Assembly (NCBI GenBank): GCA_013398175.1
Contig: VZRZ01004921.1
Coordinates: 431,912 to 495,911 of the forward strand
Length of the DNA stretch: 64,000 nt
Direction of reading: 5' to 3'
Source: Climacteris rufus
Taxonomy: Eukaryota > Chordata > Aves > Passeriformes > Climacteridae
Of the stretch, positions 10,704 through 23,594 are shown one piece after another (positions within the stretch are counted from its first letter, which is position 1; each line of letters begins with the position of its first letter). The notes below the pieces were generated by a model. The model made no database searches and was not told the origin of the DNA. It saw nothing but the letters and a program-made list of their open reading frames with translations. A program made the translations under genes and the position numbers.

Positions 10704-13049
10704 ACTTAATATAAAATGTCTAATTCCAGAGACAGGATTTAGGTTTCATTTTTTGTGGTTGTTTTGGTTTTTTTTCTAATTATAGTAATATTACTGTACG
10801 CACTTGTCAGGCTCCTACTCAGTGAAAATGATTGTGACATTGTGTGTAAGTGCCAGGAAATTTGTATACTAAGGACCATACCAAAAAATTCAGCACTATT
10901 TTTTCTCTTAACATCTTTTTAACATTTTTTCTGGACTTGACATTTTAACATTTTGCACACTTAACATTTTAACCAGACTTGGTTGAAAAAAAGTGTAATT
11001 GTTTGTATTACTCACTTGAAAGTTTCCAGCAGCGATTAAAATGACCGAAATAGACATTTAAATACCATGAAACTGCAGGGTGGATATTATATGACACTCT
11101 TTCAAAAGGCAAAATTATGCTTTTCAAACCAAAGTTCAAGAACTAGAACAGCAGCAGTACATAGTTTTTCCTGGTTTTTTTTTACACAAAGTAGCTCACA
11201 TCATACTTGAAATAAAACCAGAATGTTTGTGCCCTGAATTGACTATCTACAACTGCTAACTACAGACTAACTACAGACAGTATTCCAAATGAGAAATGAG
11301 AAAACCACTATATCATAGATAAGAGAAAAATATCAGAGGAGAACATTTAACCAAATAAAAATACATGCTCCAACATTTTTTTTTTAATTCTGTAAAGGCA
11401 CCATCTAACGTTATAGAGAAATTAGGTAAAAAAATCAAAATAAATGTTTTCTTTTGTACACAATGATATGCACTTGTATAAATATCTCATACTGTGGACA
11501 TCTTTAAAATATACTGCAAAAACATTTAAAATATTATTTCAGCTTGGCTATTTTCTCCTCTTCATTGGCATTAGCACAGTGGATGTGAGATGCAACATGT
11601 TCCCTCCTACTCTTCTCAGTATGACAATAATAATTTAAAAAAACCCTAGGCAATTCATCACAATTTTCTATGGCATCTATGTGTCAGATATGAACTTCTC
11701 TCTTGAATATGTAAACTCAATCACTCTGGCAGGTCTGTTTATCCAGGTGAAATGCCAAACTGATAATTCCTTTCCCTCTTTCTTACACAGAGTCAGTGAC
11801 ATACTCATGTCAACCTGTTAATTATTGAAGGAAAGGGGCAAAGAGGCTACACTGACTCCTCCAATATATTCTGATCCTCACAGTGTAAGTCAACTAAGGC
11901 AAGCTTTAAATAGACAATAATTTTGGCCACAATCCAAAAGGAGAAAAAAAAATCAAAGACTTCATTTTTGAGGTTTTGACAATTAATCACCCTTTTAAAT
12001 CAGCATGCCTTCCTTATAGCTGCTTACAGTGCTGACTCACTGCAAAAAAACCCTGGGTTTTACTGATTAAAGCTTGTTTCCCAAATGAATTCAAAGATGT
12101 AGGTGCTTGCACCCCTGAGTGTAAGTATACTGTGCCTATGATCTGCTCTGTTGAGTCATTCTCTGTTCTTTTTTAAATCACAGGTAAAAAACATAGTTTA
12201 TGGATCAATTTATCTAATCTGGTTTTGTGTATCAATACGATGGTATCAATAAAACAACCACAAATTTGGTTAACTTTTGAAAAAATTTGAATAGTCTTTC
12301 TTCAGAATCTGTATCAGATTTTCCAAAGCCTTTCAACCTGATGGAACAATCTTCCTTGTGTCTTTGAACCAGTTCAAGGTACAATTTATCAGTGTCCCAT
12401 TTCTAGCTGCTATCAGGGCACTCCTGCTTTACATCTACATAAAATGGAGCTCATAGTAACTAATTGACAGAAATGTCAAAAACTGTGCATGAGCCTTTTG
12501 AAGCTACCTCAGCACAAAAGTGTACTCAAAAGTTATAATGTTTTTCCTTAGATAACTTCACATATTCTGTAACTTTGTTGCCACTCCCAGAGTTTCTTAA
12601 AAATTGCAATTTCATTTTGAGATCAGTTTAAAGACAAATACTTGCTCCTCCTTCTGAGGCTGAAGAGTCTCATTTCACCCATGAGAGCCTGCAGCTGTTA
12701 AATAGAAATATGAATCCAATGCAGACTACTCATGAGAAAAGCTAATTTCATTGCTTTGGGAAAAGAAACAAGTAAAATCTAGTTAGGTTGTGATTGTAGC
12801 AATCTTATTTTATTACTGTGTTAGTATTTGCAGGACAGTGGCCCCCACACTAATAAAGAAAAACACTTGACAATGGGCTATGTTATTTGATATCTGTGTA
12901 TATAAAAATGTCAGGCAGGTGAAATAACCACTGCTCTAACTGAACTGACCCACAGAAAGCAACACACTGCAACACTCCAGATCTCTACGACAATGCATTT
13001 CACCCCTTTAAACTGAAATGCAGTTAATTTCAGACTACATGTAAAGTAA
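10704..13049. other. CSMD1 intronic DNA, no recognised element
   Basis: AT-rich intron. A short T/G tract lies at about 10747-10776. Nothing else is recognised. Confidence 0.6.
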
Positions 13050-13260
13050 CGGGTTTTTTATGAGGGTGGTGAAACACTAGGACAGGTTGCCTATAGAGGT
13101 GGTAGATGTCACATTCCTGGAAACATTCAGTGTCAGGCTGCACAGGGCTCTGATCAACCTGTTGTAGTTGAGGATGTCCCTGCTTATTGCAGGGGGGTTG
13201 GACTAGATGACCATAAATGTCCCTTCCAAACCAAACAATCCTATCATTCTATGATTCTCT
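13050..13260 (+). mobile_element. CR1 LINE fragment, 3' terminal part
   Basis: Reads GAGGGTGGTGAAACACTAGG, then GAGGTGGTAGATG, ATGTCCCTGCTTATTGCAGG and GGTTGGACTAGATGACC. It ends with the CR1 octamer-type tail CATTCTATGATTCTCT. This is the standard CR1 3' end in forward orientation, truncated at its 5' side. Confidence 0.93.
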
Positions 13261-15576
13261 ACTTATCAGAGAAATTCAAGAAGTATTGTCAATAATTAGA
13301 GGCAAATTTTATGTTCTGTATGTCTTTACTCACATGGTGCAAAGGATGAATTGCATTCTGCTGGAATATTCACCACTGAATATTTACTGAATATTGTGTT
13401 TGAAAAATAAAAGCCTGCTGTAACTGGGATTTATGTCTTTTTCTACAATGTCTCATAGCCGAGAAGAGGGAAGGCAGAGCAGGGCAGAGACAAACAAGCA
13501 CTGTCACCAGTATTTGTGGCTGGTATTCCTACACCAGTGGCAGCAGTGGTGGCGGTAACCACCAGTAGCAGACTGGTTAATGCTTCTGAAATTTTTCAGA
13601 CATCTTAATGGAAAGAAAATGAACTTAGCAGATCATCCCATGATTGTTCTGTATGGTCTTTATGGGCCCCTGCCAACAGGTGAAAGCAAAAAATAATTCA
13701 CAAGTTTACTCAACCTAATTAGAAGATGAAGTAATGATAACTGACTGAAGTTGTTTTCCTCTTTTCCAATAGAAGGGTTTGCTGGTTGGTTGGTTTTGGG
13801 GGTCTTTTTTGGTTAGGGTTTGTTTGTTTGGGGTTTAAGGGTTTTTGGTGTGGTTGTTTTTGTTTTTTTTTTTAGTGGGTTTTTGTTATTGTTGGGGGTG
13901 GTTGTTGTTTTTTTAATTCTTGCAGAAAAATTAAGGTTTGTCCTTTGTTGTATCTCCCATTTGCTCTGGTACCTACAAATCCTGACATGGTGGGTGAACA
14001 GCAGCGGAGCAGATACAGAAGTGAAACAGCAGTACTTCACAATCATCTCCAGCCTGTGTTTGGATTGTATCTGGAGGTCTGCAAGGGTCACTGGGAAGGA
14101 TGCGTCTGCCTCTTTCTAGCATAAAAATAACCAGGTCCTGAATTTCACCTCAAAACACAGGATTGCCACAGCTCTCCATGCAACATGAAATGCAAAATTT
14201 TATGCTGACTGCATTTGTTCTTTTAAGGATACACCAGTCAAAGGGGAAACTTTCTTGCTTAGTGTACAATGAACAAATATAAGTTTTTACCATGTAAAAT
14301 CAGTACGTATGGCAGTTTGAGTAATACGAGAAATGAAACATGGCATGAATCAAAAAAAAGACAAACGGTAGTCTGTTCTGTGTGAGTTAATATTAAGGAA
14401 ACAAAAGCAGGAAATAGGAACAGAAAAAGAAGTCTAATTGTATGTTTTTTGAAAACTGTTTATAGCTGTTTTCTGACTCTCATTTCCTCCCCCCAGGTAG
14501 GAAAGGAAGGAGTGTATCATGGTGCACAGGAGTTTTATATTTGGGGTGTAGCATTAAAGTATAATATAAATCCTAACAAACATCTTATGCAGGACACGAG
14601 TATGGCATGGCTTTTGTTTCTTCAGGCTGTCCCAGCCACTGACTGTATAATTCATGCTCAAAAATTAGTTTCTAGGCTCCACCACCATAAAGCCTGAAGC
14701 TGTTTTCAGTCTACTTGTCTCTGAGCCCATTGAACGTATCTGATGAACAAGTTATGAGTAGAATTTTAAAAGAAATCAAAACCTATGGGTGACAATAGTG
14801 ATTCAGTTCTGATTTACTTAGAGAAGTATTTTCCACAACTTTTGTGCTGCCATGGTTACCAGAAAGCAAGTCTGTTGTTTTAAATAAACATAGATTTTCT
14901 TTTTCATCAGCTACACTCAAGTCTTTGATTTTCAAATAAACATATGTTACACATGCTATTATGATTTAGCAGTATTTCACTGTGGAAATAGTAATTTTTA
15001 ATGATCAGAAATAAATTTAAAGTAAGATCAAGTAGACATATTGCTTAGGCACATGAAATAAAAGAATAAAGGTATTTGTGAAACCTGAATGTGCTATTTC
15101 CAAAAATTTTTGATCAAAAAACTGTACTTTTGACAGCTGCAAGGAAAAAAACCCAAATATTAAGTAGATTTTTATTGAAACAGGTTCCATAAATCTAGAA
15201 TGAGCATTTAAAATATATATATGTATATATCCCTGCAGTAAGCAAAACAAATTGAACTTTCGGTAAAATAGTTAGAGATAAAATATTGAAGAAAGACCTT
15301 AGGAAAATTCTGACAAAAGTGTTTTTATACCTTTCCCTTCCTATTTGATTAACAAGAAAAAAAACTATTTCATGTCTGAAAACGAAATTAACCAGAGTCA
15401 CAAAGTATTAACGACTAATAGTCTATTACAAGTTTGTATGCCTTAATATTCAATGATATTCAACTCGTATTATCTCACAATCCACTTTTGTATTTCATAA
15501 ATTTAAATTTTTTTCTGCTGCTCCACCAGACATCACATATAGAGAAATACACTCAGCAGACCTTTCCTTTTACTTC
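13261..15576. other. CSMD1 intronic DNA with a G/T-rich tract
   Basis: Mostly unique AT-rich sequence. It includes the G/T-rich low-complexity tract at 13776-13915 and a short inverted arm pair (TGGTGG / CCACCA) near 13545-13565. No exon recognised. Confidence 0.6.
13776..13915. repeat. G/T-rich low-complexity tract
   Basis: Long stretch made almost only of T and G on the plus strand, with GGTTGGTTGGTTTTGGGGG, GGTTTAAGGG and long T runs. It produces open frames on both strands that have no protein-like composition. Confidence 0.85.
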
Positions 15577-16143
15577 TGTGCTGATTTTGTCTGGCATAGA
15601 GTTATTTTTCTTCATAGCAGCTAGTAAAGGGCTATATTTAGGATTTGTGCTGGAAACCATTGTAAGAATACAAGGGTTTTGTTATTGCTGAGCAGTGTTT
15701 ACACAGAACCAAGGGCTTTTCTTTTTTCTGCACCACCATGTCAGTAAGCTGGAGGTACATGAGCAGTCAGGAGGGGACACAGCCAGGACAGCTGACCTCA
15801 ACTGACCCAAGGTGTATCCCACATAATATGGTGTCATGCTCAGCATATAAAGCTCGGGGAAGAAGAAAGAAGGAGGGACATTCAGAGCATTGACATTTGT
15901 CTTCCAAAGTCACCCTTTTGCATGATGAAACCCTGATTCCCTGAAGGTGACTGAACATCTGCCTGCGCATGGGAAGTGGTGAATGAATTCTTTGTTTTGT
16001 TTTGCTTGCATGCATGGTTTTTGCTTTTACTGTCTTTATCTCAACCCATTTACTCATTCAGTTATTTCCCCCAGCCCCCTGAAGGGGGGAGTGACTGAGT
16101 GGCTGTATGGGCCTTGGTTGCCAACTGGGGTCAATCTTTGATA
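15577..16143 (+). mobile_element. Solo LTR, ERVL-like, 567 bp
   Basis: Starts TGTGCTGATTTTGTCTGGCA (a diverged TGTCCTGGTTT... start) and ends TCAATCTTTGATA, aligning with the usual TTAAACCACGACA end. Internal landmarks are TTATTGCTGAGCAGTG, GACAGCTGACCTCAACTGAC, a TATAAAG box at 15846-15852 and CTGTCTTTATCTCAACCCA. Its flanks (ACTTC and AGCCT) do not form a clear duplication, consistent with age. It is the same family as 16738-17332. Confidence 0.85.
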
Positions 16144-16732
16144 AGCCTTCATGTATGGTGTATGGCAAAGAGGAAAGGAAAGATAATAAAACACACATTT
16201 GTCCTGCCTCAAGGAGGGGCATGGTAAGCTGGACACAAGAAAAATCGTCATCTGATTCCATCAATGTTTTTAGCATATCTGAACAATTTTCCATTTATAT
16301 TAATAATTAAGGCTTCAAACTTCCAATCTAAAATGGCAAGGTATTATTAACGACATTCTCAAAACTGCATGGAAGAATTGTTAAAAAACACAACAAACAA
16401 CAACATAACATTTTCAATATGCATAGTTTTTAATTATTTTCTATTTTGCAATCCTGACTCCTACAATAAGTGTGCTGCAAAAAATGTATATATAGAATAC
16501 TAGGTTACAAAGCCAGGAGCTTAATACACAGCAACTAAATTCTACACCTTATCTTCAAAATTTAGGAAGTTAATGAACAAAAATCTTTTTCCACCCCATA
16601 AAACAGTAGATACAATGAAAAGTGTTTTTTTCCCCTCAAATAATGGATTCACATAAAAGGGAACAGTCTATATGTGTTTTCTTCATGATGATCTAGATAA
16701 GAAAAAATAACTAAGTTGTTCAATAACTCATA
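16144..16732. other. Spacer between two ERVL-like LTRs, no viral sequence seen
   Basis: About 590 bp of AT-rich intron-like DNA with no primer-binding site, polypurine tract or retroviral frame recognised, so it is not a proviral interior. Confidence 0.6.
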
Positions 16733-16737
16733 CCTAT

Positions 16738-17332
16738 TATTCTGGTTTCTGCTGGGGTAGAGTTATTTTTATTCACAGTGCCTGGTATGGGGCTGTGTTT
16801 TGGATTTGTGCTGAACACAGGGTTGATAATATAGAGATACTTGTGTTATTGCTGAGCAGGGCTTAAACAGAGCCAAGGTCTTTTCTGCTTTCTGTACTGC
16901 CACGCTGGCGAGGAAGATGGGGGTGCATGAGAGATTGGGAGGAGACATATCCAGGAAAGGTGATCCAAACTATCCAAAGGGATATTCCAGTCCACAAGGC
17001 ATCATGCTCAGTATATAAACTGGGAGAGAAAGAAGGAGGAAGGTGGGACATTTGGAGTGATGGTGTTTTTCTTTCCAAGTAAGTGCTGCGTGTGATGGGA
17101 CCCTGCTCTCCTGGAGATGGCTGAACACCTGCCTGCCTTTAGGAAGCTGTGAATCAATTCTTTGGTTTGCTTTGCTTGTGTGCACAGCTTTTGCTTTTCC
17201 TATTGAACTGTCTTCATCTCAACCCACAAATTTTCTATCTTTTACCCTTACAATTCTCTCCCCAGTCTTGCTGGCAGGAGTGAGCAAGCAGCTGTGTGGA
17301 GCTTGGCTGTTGGCTGGGGTTAAACCATGGCA
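16738..17332 (+). mobile_element. Solo LTR, ERVL-like, 595 bp
   Basis: Starts TATTCTGGTTTCTGCTGG and ends GGGTTAAACCATGGCA. Flanks CCTAT (16733-16737) and CGTAT (17333-17337) form a 5-bp duplication with one mismatch. A TATATAAAC box lies at 17012-17019, and CATCTCAACCCAC marks the 3' region. The neighbouring related LTR at 15577-16143 is a separate insertion, because this copy has its own duplication. Confidence 0.88.
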
Positions 17333-17337
17333 CGTAT

Positions 17338-20300
17338 GAAGAACAGAAATTAAGTCTTTGCCTATATTGTACCTTGGCATTGCATATTTTTGAGTTTGAG
17401 ATTTCACAGTTCTAAAAGTATGTAAGCACTTTTTTTTTTTAGGTACTAAATGAGGTATCAAACACTTGTACTTGATATTTTTAAACTCTAATAAGAAAGG
17501 AAAGGAAAAGGCTTAAATTATTTGGTCAAATCTGTATGAGTACATACTGACAGACCCAAATGCTGCATTTGCTGAATGTTTAAATGATGATTGTATACCA
17601 TCAGTAAGACATGAAAGAGACATTTTTAGGACTAACTGTGCATATGGTTCAACATGGAAGTATTAGATGACACAGTTTCAGTGTAGGAGCATTGAAGCCT
17701 AAGGGCATGGAAGCACTCCCCCTTCCCCCCCAAACTGCACAGCTCTTGGCCAAGAAAATCATGGATACACTGAATTGAAAGTAAAGAACTAATGAAAGTG
17801 ATCAGCGGACATATGTATGAATGAACATGTCCAAGGATTTAGATGTACTGTTTCCTTAAATTAAGGCCTCAGTTCCATCGCAAATGCTCAAGTTTATATG
17901 TGCCCAAGAAAAACACTTCAAAAATCAGAAATTTGTTGTTAGTGCATATGAAATATAAACTTTCTAATTTTAGCACCAATTGAAAAAAAAAAAAACAAAC
18001 AACAATCAACCAACAAAGCCAGGAAAAGTCTCCACAACAATGCAATTAAAATTGTCATGCACATATTACAGTGTCTACCCTTTCTCCCTTGTGTTACATG
18101 TTAGACTTATTTTTCCTCTGAATATTATTATTATTACCATTGTTACAGAATATGAAAAATAGCATAACGATCATATATTATGCAGACATACAAAAAAAAT
18201 GAAAGAAAAACACCTTAGACAGTAGTCACCCTGGTCAGTAGACCACTGCTGTTGCAGCTAAAAAAGTTAAAAGCAAGCTCCAGACAGATCAAGAAAAGCC
18301 CAGACTTCTGACAACTTTGTTCTTGCAGTTGGTAAAAAGTCAACAATGGGATAAATACTATGAATTGCAAATAATTTTGGTAACCCATAAAAGAATGAAT
18401 ATAAATGTGATAATGTTTTTATTTTTTTTTCCTTGTATGTTTACTATTAATATGCATCTACTATTCTCTACATTCAAGATTTAAATCCCCATCCTTTATG
18501 ACAAAAGGTAAAGGAACACATGGTTAGGGTTACTGTCATGTAGGGGTATATAATGAAAATCTCCATAGACAAATAGGGAAAAATAGTATGCAATATATAA
18601 TTCGAAAAGCCACTAAGGATTCTTTCAGAGGTTAGACATTTTTCTTAGTCTGATTGTTTACAGCATATCTACACTTTGCAATGCTGTACTTATCCAGAGC
18701 AGTTCCAAAGGCATCTGACAAAACACTGTGTATGGTACAGAAAATAATCTTAAAATAGTAATTCAAATCCTGAAACCAGTCTCACTGTATGAGCATGGTC
18801 CTTGGTCCAGAAAAAAATTCAAGCAAGGGTATTCAGCTCAAGCTTATTAGCCTGGACAGTGACTAGTTTGCCTCTGGTTTCAATGGTTTAGATTTTAGCT
18901 TTTAGGTATTTCTGAGCTTTCTCTGTGAGTAGGAGTGTTTTTGGAAATGATCATAAGTTTCTAAGATGCACTGAGTGAAGTTATGTGTATCAAAAATCCA
19001 GTCAGTAGGATACTATGATCTGATGACCTTTTACATCTCTTAGGGAAATCAGATTTAGAATGGGTTTTCGTCTACCTAACCAAGAAGAAATGTCAAGTGT
19101 GATTTAAGGAGAGTGTGCTGATGGATTAACTGTCTTTTAATTGATATTTGAAGCTATGTTTGCTTTTCTTCTTTCTGATTTTTTTTCTGCTATTTGTTGT
19201 TCTGGATTTATAATGATTAAATACAGACCTGAATAAACAACCTTGTTGAATTAAAATACCAACTAATAATGCATTAATAGTACATGGAATATATCCAGTT
19301 TTACTCTACGTCAGCTGACCCTGCATGACTTTTTGATACATTTTCCTTCATCCTTTGCTACAAATAAAGTAAGCTCTTTGGCGATGGGCAATATATGTAA
19401 AAAGGGACAATTAGATTTTTGCTTGAATTTGACTTGAATTAGAATTAATTTCTAGAATGTTGCTTCAATTATGTTAATAAAATCAATATAACTAGAACAA
19501 CCAAGCTGAAATGAAAAACATTATTTCCTTTGTTAGGAACTCTAAACTGACTCCTAGTTCAGAGCAGAAATAATTATTATTTTTATTATTATTTAGCAGA
19601 ATGGTATTATGCATTCCATGTTTTTTCAGACATTGAGCAGAAAAAAATCTGATCTTCTTATTTTATTCTATGTCAATAACCTAGGCAAAAGGAAGGAGGA
19701 AGCAAAGCCACTCTGTCCTATGTTTATCATCTCACTAAGGAACATAGTACCCAAATATTATACATACTGGCAGCATTTACTTGTTAAGAAAGTAAAAGGT
19801 TGTAAAACCATACCTCTGACTCTCAGCTTCAAACGAACAAGCAAAGCCAACATTAGATGGGAGAATATTTTATCCCAGTTCTTCTTTCAAAAAGAAAGCT
19901 TAAAACCAGATCATCAAAGACAAACAGCAAATTAGTCTAACAGCTCATCATTTGAGAACACTTTTCCTCTGTGGTTTTGACCTGATTGTTTTGGATTAAA
20001 AGGTATTGCTGCTTCTCACAGGTTCACATCACTATCTTTAGTGGAAAGTGGCAATGTAAAAGAACACTGTGACCTTTCTTCAATATTATACAACAATTCT
20101 CAGTTTCAGAATTGTCTCCTTTTTAATTCAACACCTCCAGAACATGTCTTTCAGAACAGCAATCTTAGTGCCTTAGTACACAGGCAGGAGAGATTTTATT
20201 ATGCACACTGGTCTCATTTTATTTTGGTTTCTCTTCATTAATTGCAAATATACAACAGAAACTGTTCTGCTCCACAGAAATGCACTAAACCTCCCACTGA

Positions 20301-21835
20301 GCACAATGATTCAATGTAATTTTGAAATTATAGCACTGTTACACATTTTTCTATAGTAAAATGTGGTACTCAAAGGCAAATGAAAAATATTATTGACTAA
20401 AGTCAGAAGCAGGATCAAAAACTAGGAAAAAAAATGCAGGAGGTTGAAAAATAACAGAGATCTTTGTATTATCAGGCAATGGTAGATTATTGACCCTGCT
20501 CATTCACTGGCTGTCAAAGAAATCCCTATGCAAACTGTCCGTTCATGATAGGACAAGGTAAAGTGATTTTCCCCAGTGAATTACCTCTTGACACTACACA
20601 CTCTATACATAGCTCAAAACTTTTCATGGTTCCAGATGGACGAAAGCCATTTTTCAAATAAAATAAACTCAGCATTTTCAATGACTGAACACAGTTAAGA
20701 GATAACCTATGAAAGTACAGATATCTTTCCACAACTTGTCTTTCAGTAAAGCAGTTTGACTGTGCTAGATACCAGTATAATTTTTCAATGACACTGCATC
20801 CTAAAGTCTGAAGTAGTATTATATTATGGTCTATAATAGTAAAATTGTCAAGAACAAAAGCTATAAATCACCAGGTGTTTGACTATAGTTTGAGTCAAAC
20901 AAAAGAAAGTATTTTTATAACATACATATTGCTTATAATGTACAATAGACATGTATATTATTATAAATAGCATATATAAATGAAAATTACATCCTATATT
21001 TGTAGAGAGAGAGCACAAAAAGTAGAACTTTCTCTTTAGAGCTCTCTATGTTTGAAATGTTTCTATCAGGTATGACAATGGTCTTTTACTACAGTATACC
21101 TATTATTGCAATTTTCAAACTTTTAAAGGTATCTAAATGGCTAAAATTTGACAGGAATAAAAGAAGGAACATTACATAGAGGAGAAAAAAATTCCATTAA
21201 AACACGCTGTCTCTTTCATTTGATATTCTGCAGCTTTAAAACTAATTAAATTTAACATTCTTATTAAAGAAGTTAATTTTTAATTTTTCAAACACCTAGG
21301 AAAACTTCTAAATAAACCTAGTGAGAAAAAGAAGAGAAGAAAACGTAATTTTCTTTACTATCGTTGGACAAATGATACTTTGCACCTATATAAGCTTTTA
21401 GTAAATTAAGATAAAGAATTATAAATTGTTCCTTTATGACTTTTGATAACTGTGTTCTATTACTTTTCATTCACTAAGCAAATGGAAGGCATTGAAAATA
21501 TTAGAAGACTCCACTGGAATGTACAACTATCATTCTTTGAAACTCATAATATGCTGTTTAAAACCACAACTTTTTAGGCAGCACATGCTTTTTCTTCTAC
21601 TTTTCTCATATATACTGAAGAGGATTTTTCCTTAACTTTCTCATACTTTGAATTTTAAAGCAATGTTTTTAAAGTAATGGTTTCCCAAGGGATGTACAAG
21701 ACTTCTTCAAAGAAAAGAAGCAAACAACAAAAACCAAAAAAAAACCAACTCTACATCTTTGTGCATACAAGAAAGGAAAAGTGGAGTAGGTAAAAATACT
21801 AAGAAATTCAGCTGGGTGCTACTACAGGTTCATTT
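17338..21835. other. CSMD1 intronic DNA, no recognised element
   Basis: AT-rich intron with an A/C tract at 17982-18020, a short ATT repeat near 18123-18135, and another A/C tract at 21718-21750. I recognise no exon or transposon. Confidence 0.6.
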
Positions 21836-22578
21836 CATTGAATCATTATCAAGGGTGGAAGAGACCTCCAGGATCATCATCAAACCTTTGATTGAATACC
21901 ACCATGTCAACTAAACCATAGCACTAAATGCCATATCCAGTCATTTCTTGAATACTTCCAGGGATGATGACTCCCCTACCTCCCTGGGAAGCCCTGATGT
22001 CCAACCTGAACCTCTCCTGACACAGCTTGAGGCCATTTCCTCTTGTCCTGTCACTGGTTGCCTGGGAGAAGAAGCCAAACCCCAGCTTGCTACAAACTCC
22101 TTTCAGGTAATTGTAGAGAGTGATAAGGTCACTCCTGAGCCTCCTCTTCTCCAGGCTAAACATCCCCAGCTACCTCAGCTACTCCTCATATGACTCACTC
22201 TCCGGACATTTCACCAGCATTGTTGGTCTTCTCTGGACACACTCTGCTATTTCTGATAAAAGCCAAAATGTCAATGGCCTTCCTGGCCACCTGGGCGTAT
22301 GCTGGCTCTTGATCACCTGGCTAAGGACCAGCACCCCCAGGTCCTTTCCTGCCAGGCAGCTTTCCAGCCACTCTGTCCCCATTCTGTAGCATTGTAGGGG
22401 ATTGTTGTGACCCAAGTGCAGGACTCAGCACTTGGCTTTGTTAAACCTCAGACAACTGGCCTTGGACCATCAGTCCAGACTGTTCAGATCCCTGAATCAA
22501 CACTCCAGCCCAACTTAGTGTTGTCTACAAAGCATTTGATCCTCTCATCCAGGTCATCAGTACTGAGTACTGGGGAAC
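21836..22578 (-). mobile_element. CR1 LINE, minus strand, 3' half (split by nested LTR)
   Basis: Reverse-strand CR1 with ORF2 remnants. Minus-strand frames show MFSLEKRRLRSDLITLYNYL and RTRGNGLKLCQERFRLDIR (C-terminal ORF2, 22163 downward). Further upstream they show GHNNPLQCYRMGTEWLESCL and KDLGVLV (22415 downward). The reverse transcriptase FADDTKLG motif is decayed to FVDNTKLG (near 22520-22545), losing a catalytic aspartate. The copy continues at 22951-23190 after the inserted LTR. Reading frames are interrupted, so the element is inactive. Confidence 0.93.
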
Positions 22579-22950
22579 TATTACCGCGATGCCTGTTATT
22601 AGCCGCTTATTACGGCTTATCCCGGCTTATCAGCCGAAGGCGCAGAAATAATGAGAGCCAGAGTCCGAGCTGTGTTCTCGTGTTCAGAGCAAAGGGCGGA
22701 AGGGGGGGCAAACCCACCTTCATTTAATTCTTATATACACTTTTAGAAATCACAGATCATTGGAGAAAGTTAACACTTCCGTCTCTAACTCCAGTGGTTA
22801 AAAGAAGTGTCCGTCAAAAGGATCTGTGTCCATGGGAAAGGAATGTAAAAAGATAATTTTTACAACAACATAGCTATGTTTACAAAATCTCGTCCTTGAA
22901 ACTGTCTAACAGAAAAAGCTAGCTATTTTTACAGTGAAAAATGGGCAACA
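22579..22950 (-). mobile_element. Solo LTR, ERVK-like TG...TA subfamily, nested in CR1, 372 bp
   Basis: On the plus strand it begins TATTACCGCGATGCC and ends AAAAATGGGCAACA, so on its own strand it runs TGTTGCCC to CGGTAATA. The 6-bp duplication GGGAAC (22573-22578 and 22951-22956) is copied from the CR1 itself. It matches the copy at 5377-5718 but its 3' end carries about 19 extra bases, between AATAAGCGG and CGGTAATA. A TATA-like ATATAAG is present on the minus strand near 22730-22740. Confidence 0.92.
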
Positions 22951-23190
22951 GGGAACACCACTAGTGACTGGTCATCAGCTGGGTGTAACTTCAGTCACCA
23001 CCATTCTCTGGGCCCAGCCATCTAGCCAGTTTTCAACCCAGTGAAGAGTGCACCCGTCCAAGCCATGGGCTGCCAGTTTCTCCATGGGCAACAGTATTGA
23101 AAGCTTTACTGAAGTCTACGTATCCACATCATTTCCCTCACCTACCAGGTGAGTCAGCTGGTTACTAAAGGAGATCAGCATAATGTCTGG
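22951..23190 (-). mobile_element. CR1 LINE, minus strand, 5' continuation (reverse transcriptase region)
   Basis: Plus-strand text GGGAACACCACTAGTGACTG through CTCTGGGCCCAGCCATCTAG and GGCTTTACTGAAG-like sequence continues the CR1 after the nested LTR. In coding sense it covers the reverse transcriptase segment before the GVPQ motif, with the SKAF-type region near 23110. It fades out at about 23190, which is the 5' truncation point. Confidence 0.9.
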
Positions 23191-23568
23191 CCATGCACAA
23201 AATTTCACAAAGCTAAGGCAAATGAGGCAGCACTCCATGACACTTAGATAGCTGTGAGCACATAGCACTTCAAGCAGTTTGGCTAGCTAAGTTAGAGCAG
23301 AGCTGGCTGAGTCCAAGTCTAGGTCCTCTGTTGGAAAGAGAAGGTCTGAAAAAAGGTAGAAGTCCTAACTCCTCTTCCTTGGGAAGTGCTATTAAACTGT
23401 GGCTGTACTACTGGTCTCATCCATGCTGGGTTGCAGCTGTGCAGCTGCTGTGCATGTACTGTCTTAGACTTCTCAGTGCTTGGCTTGACTCCCTTGGCTT
23501 GGCCTCAGATCTGCCTCTGCACTGAGGCCTTGTCATGTGCTGGCTGGACTGTCTCTAATCCTGACCAC

Positions 23569-23594
23569 TGGCCCTGGCCCTGGCCCTGACCCTA
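23569..23594. repeat. Short degenerate hexamer run (CCCTGG/CCCTAA-like)
   Basis: Reads CTGGCCCTGGCCCTGGCCCTGACCCTAA around this position: a few six-base units that drift to a CCCTAA end. Too short to call an interstitial telomere array. Confidence 0.6.

Noticed and set aside
13820..14119. Open frames on both strands over the G/T-rich tract
   Set aside because: Translations are homopolymeric (runs of V, F, G or of T, K, N) caused by low-complexity DNA.
15577..17332. A short ERVL provirus with two LTRs
   Set aside because: The downstream LTR has its own target duplication and the spacer holds no viral features.
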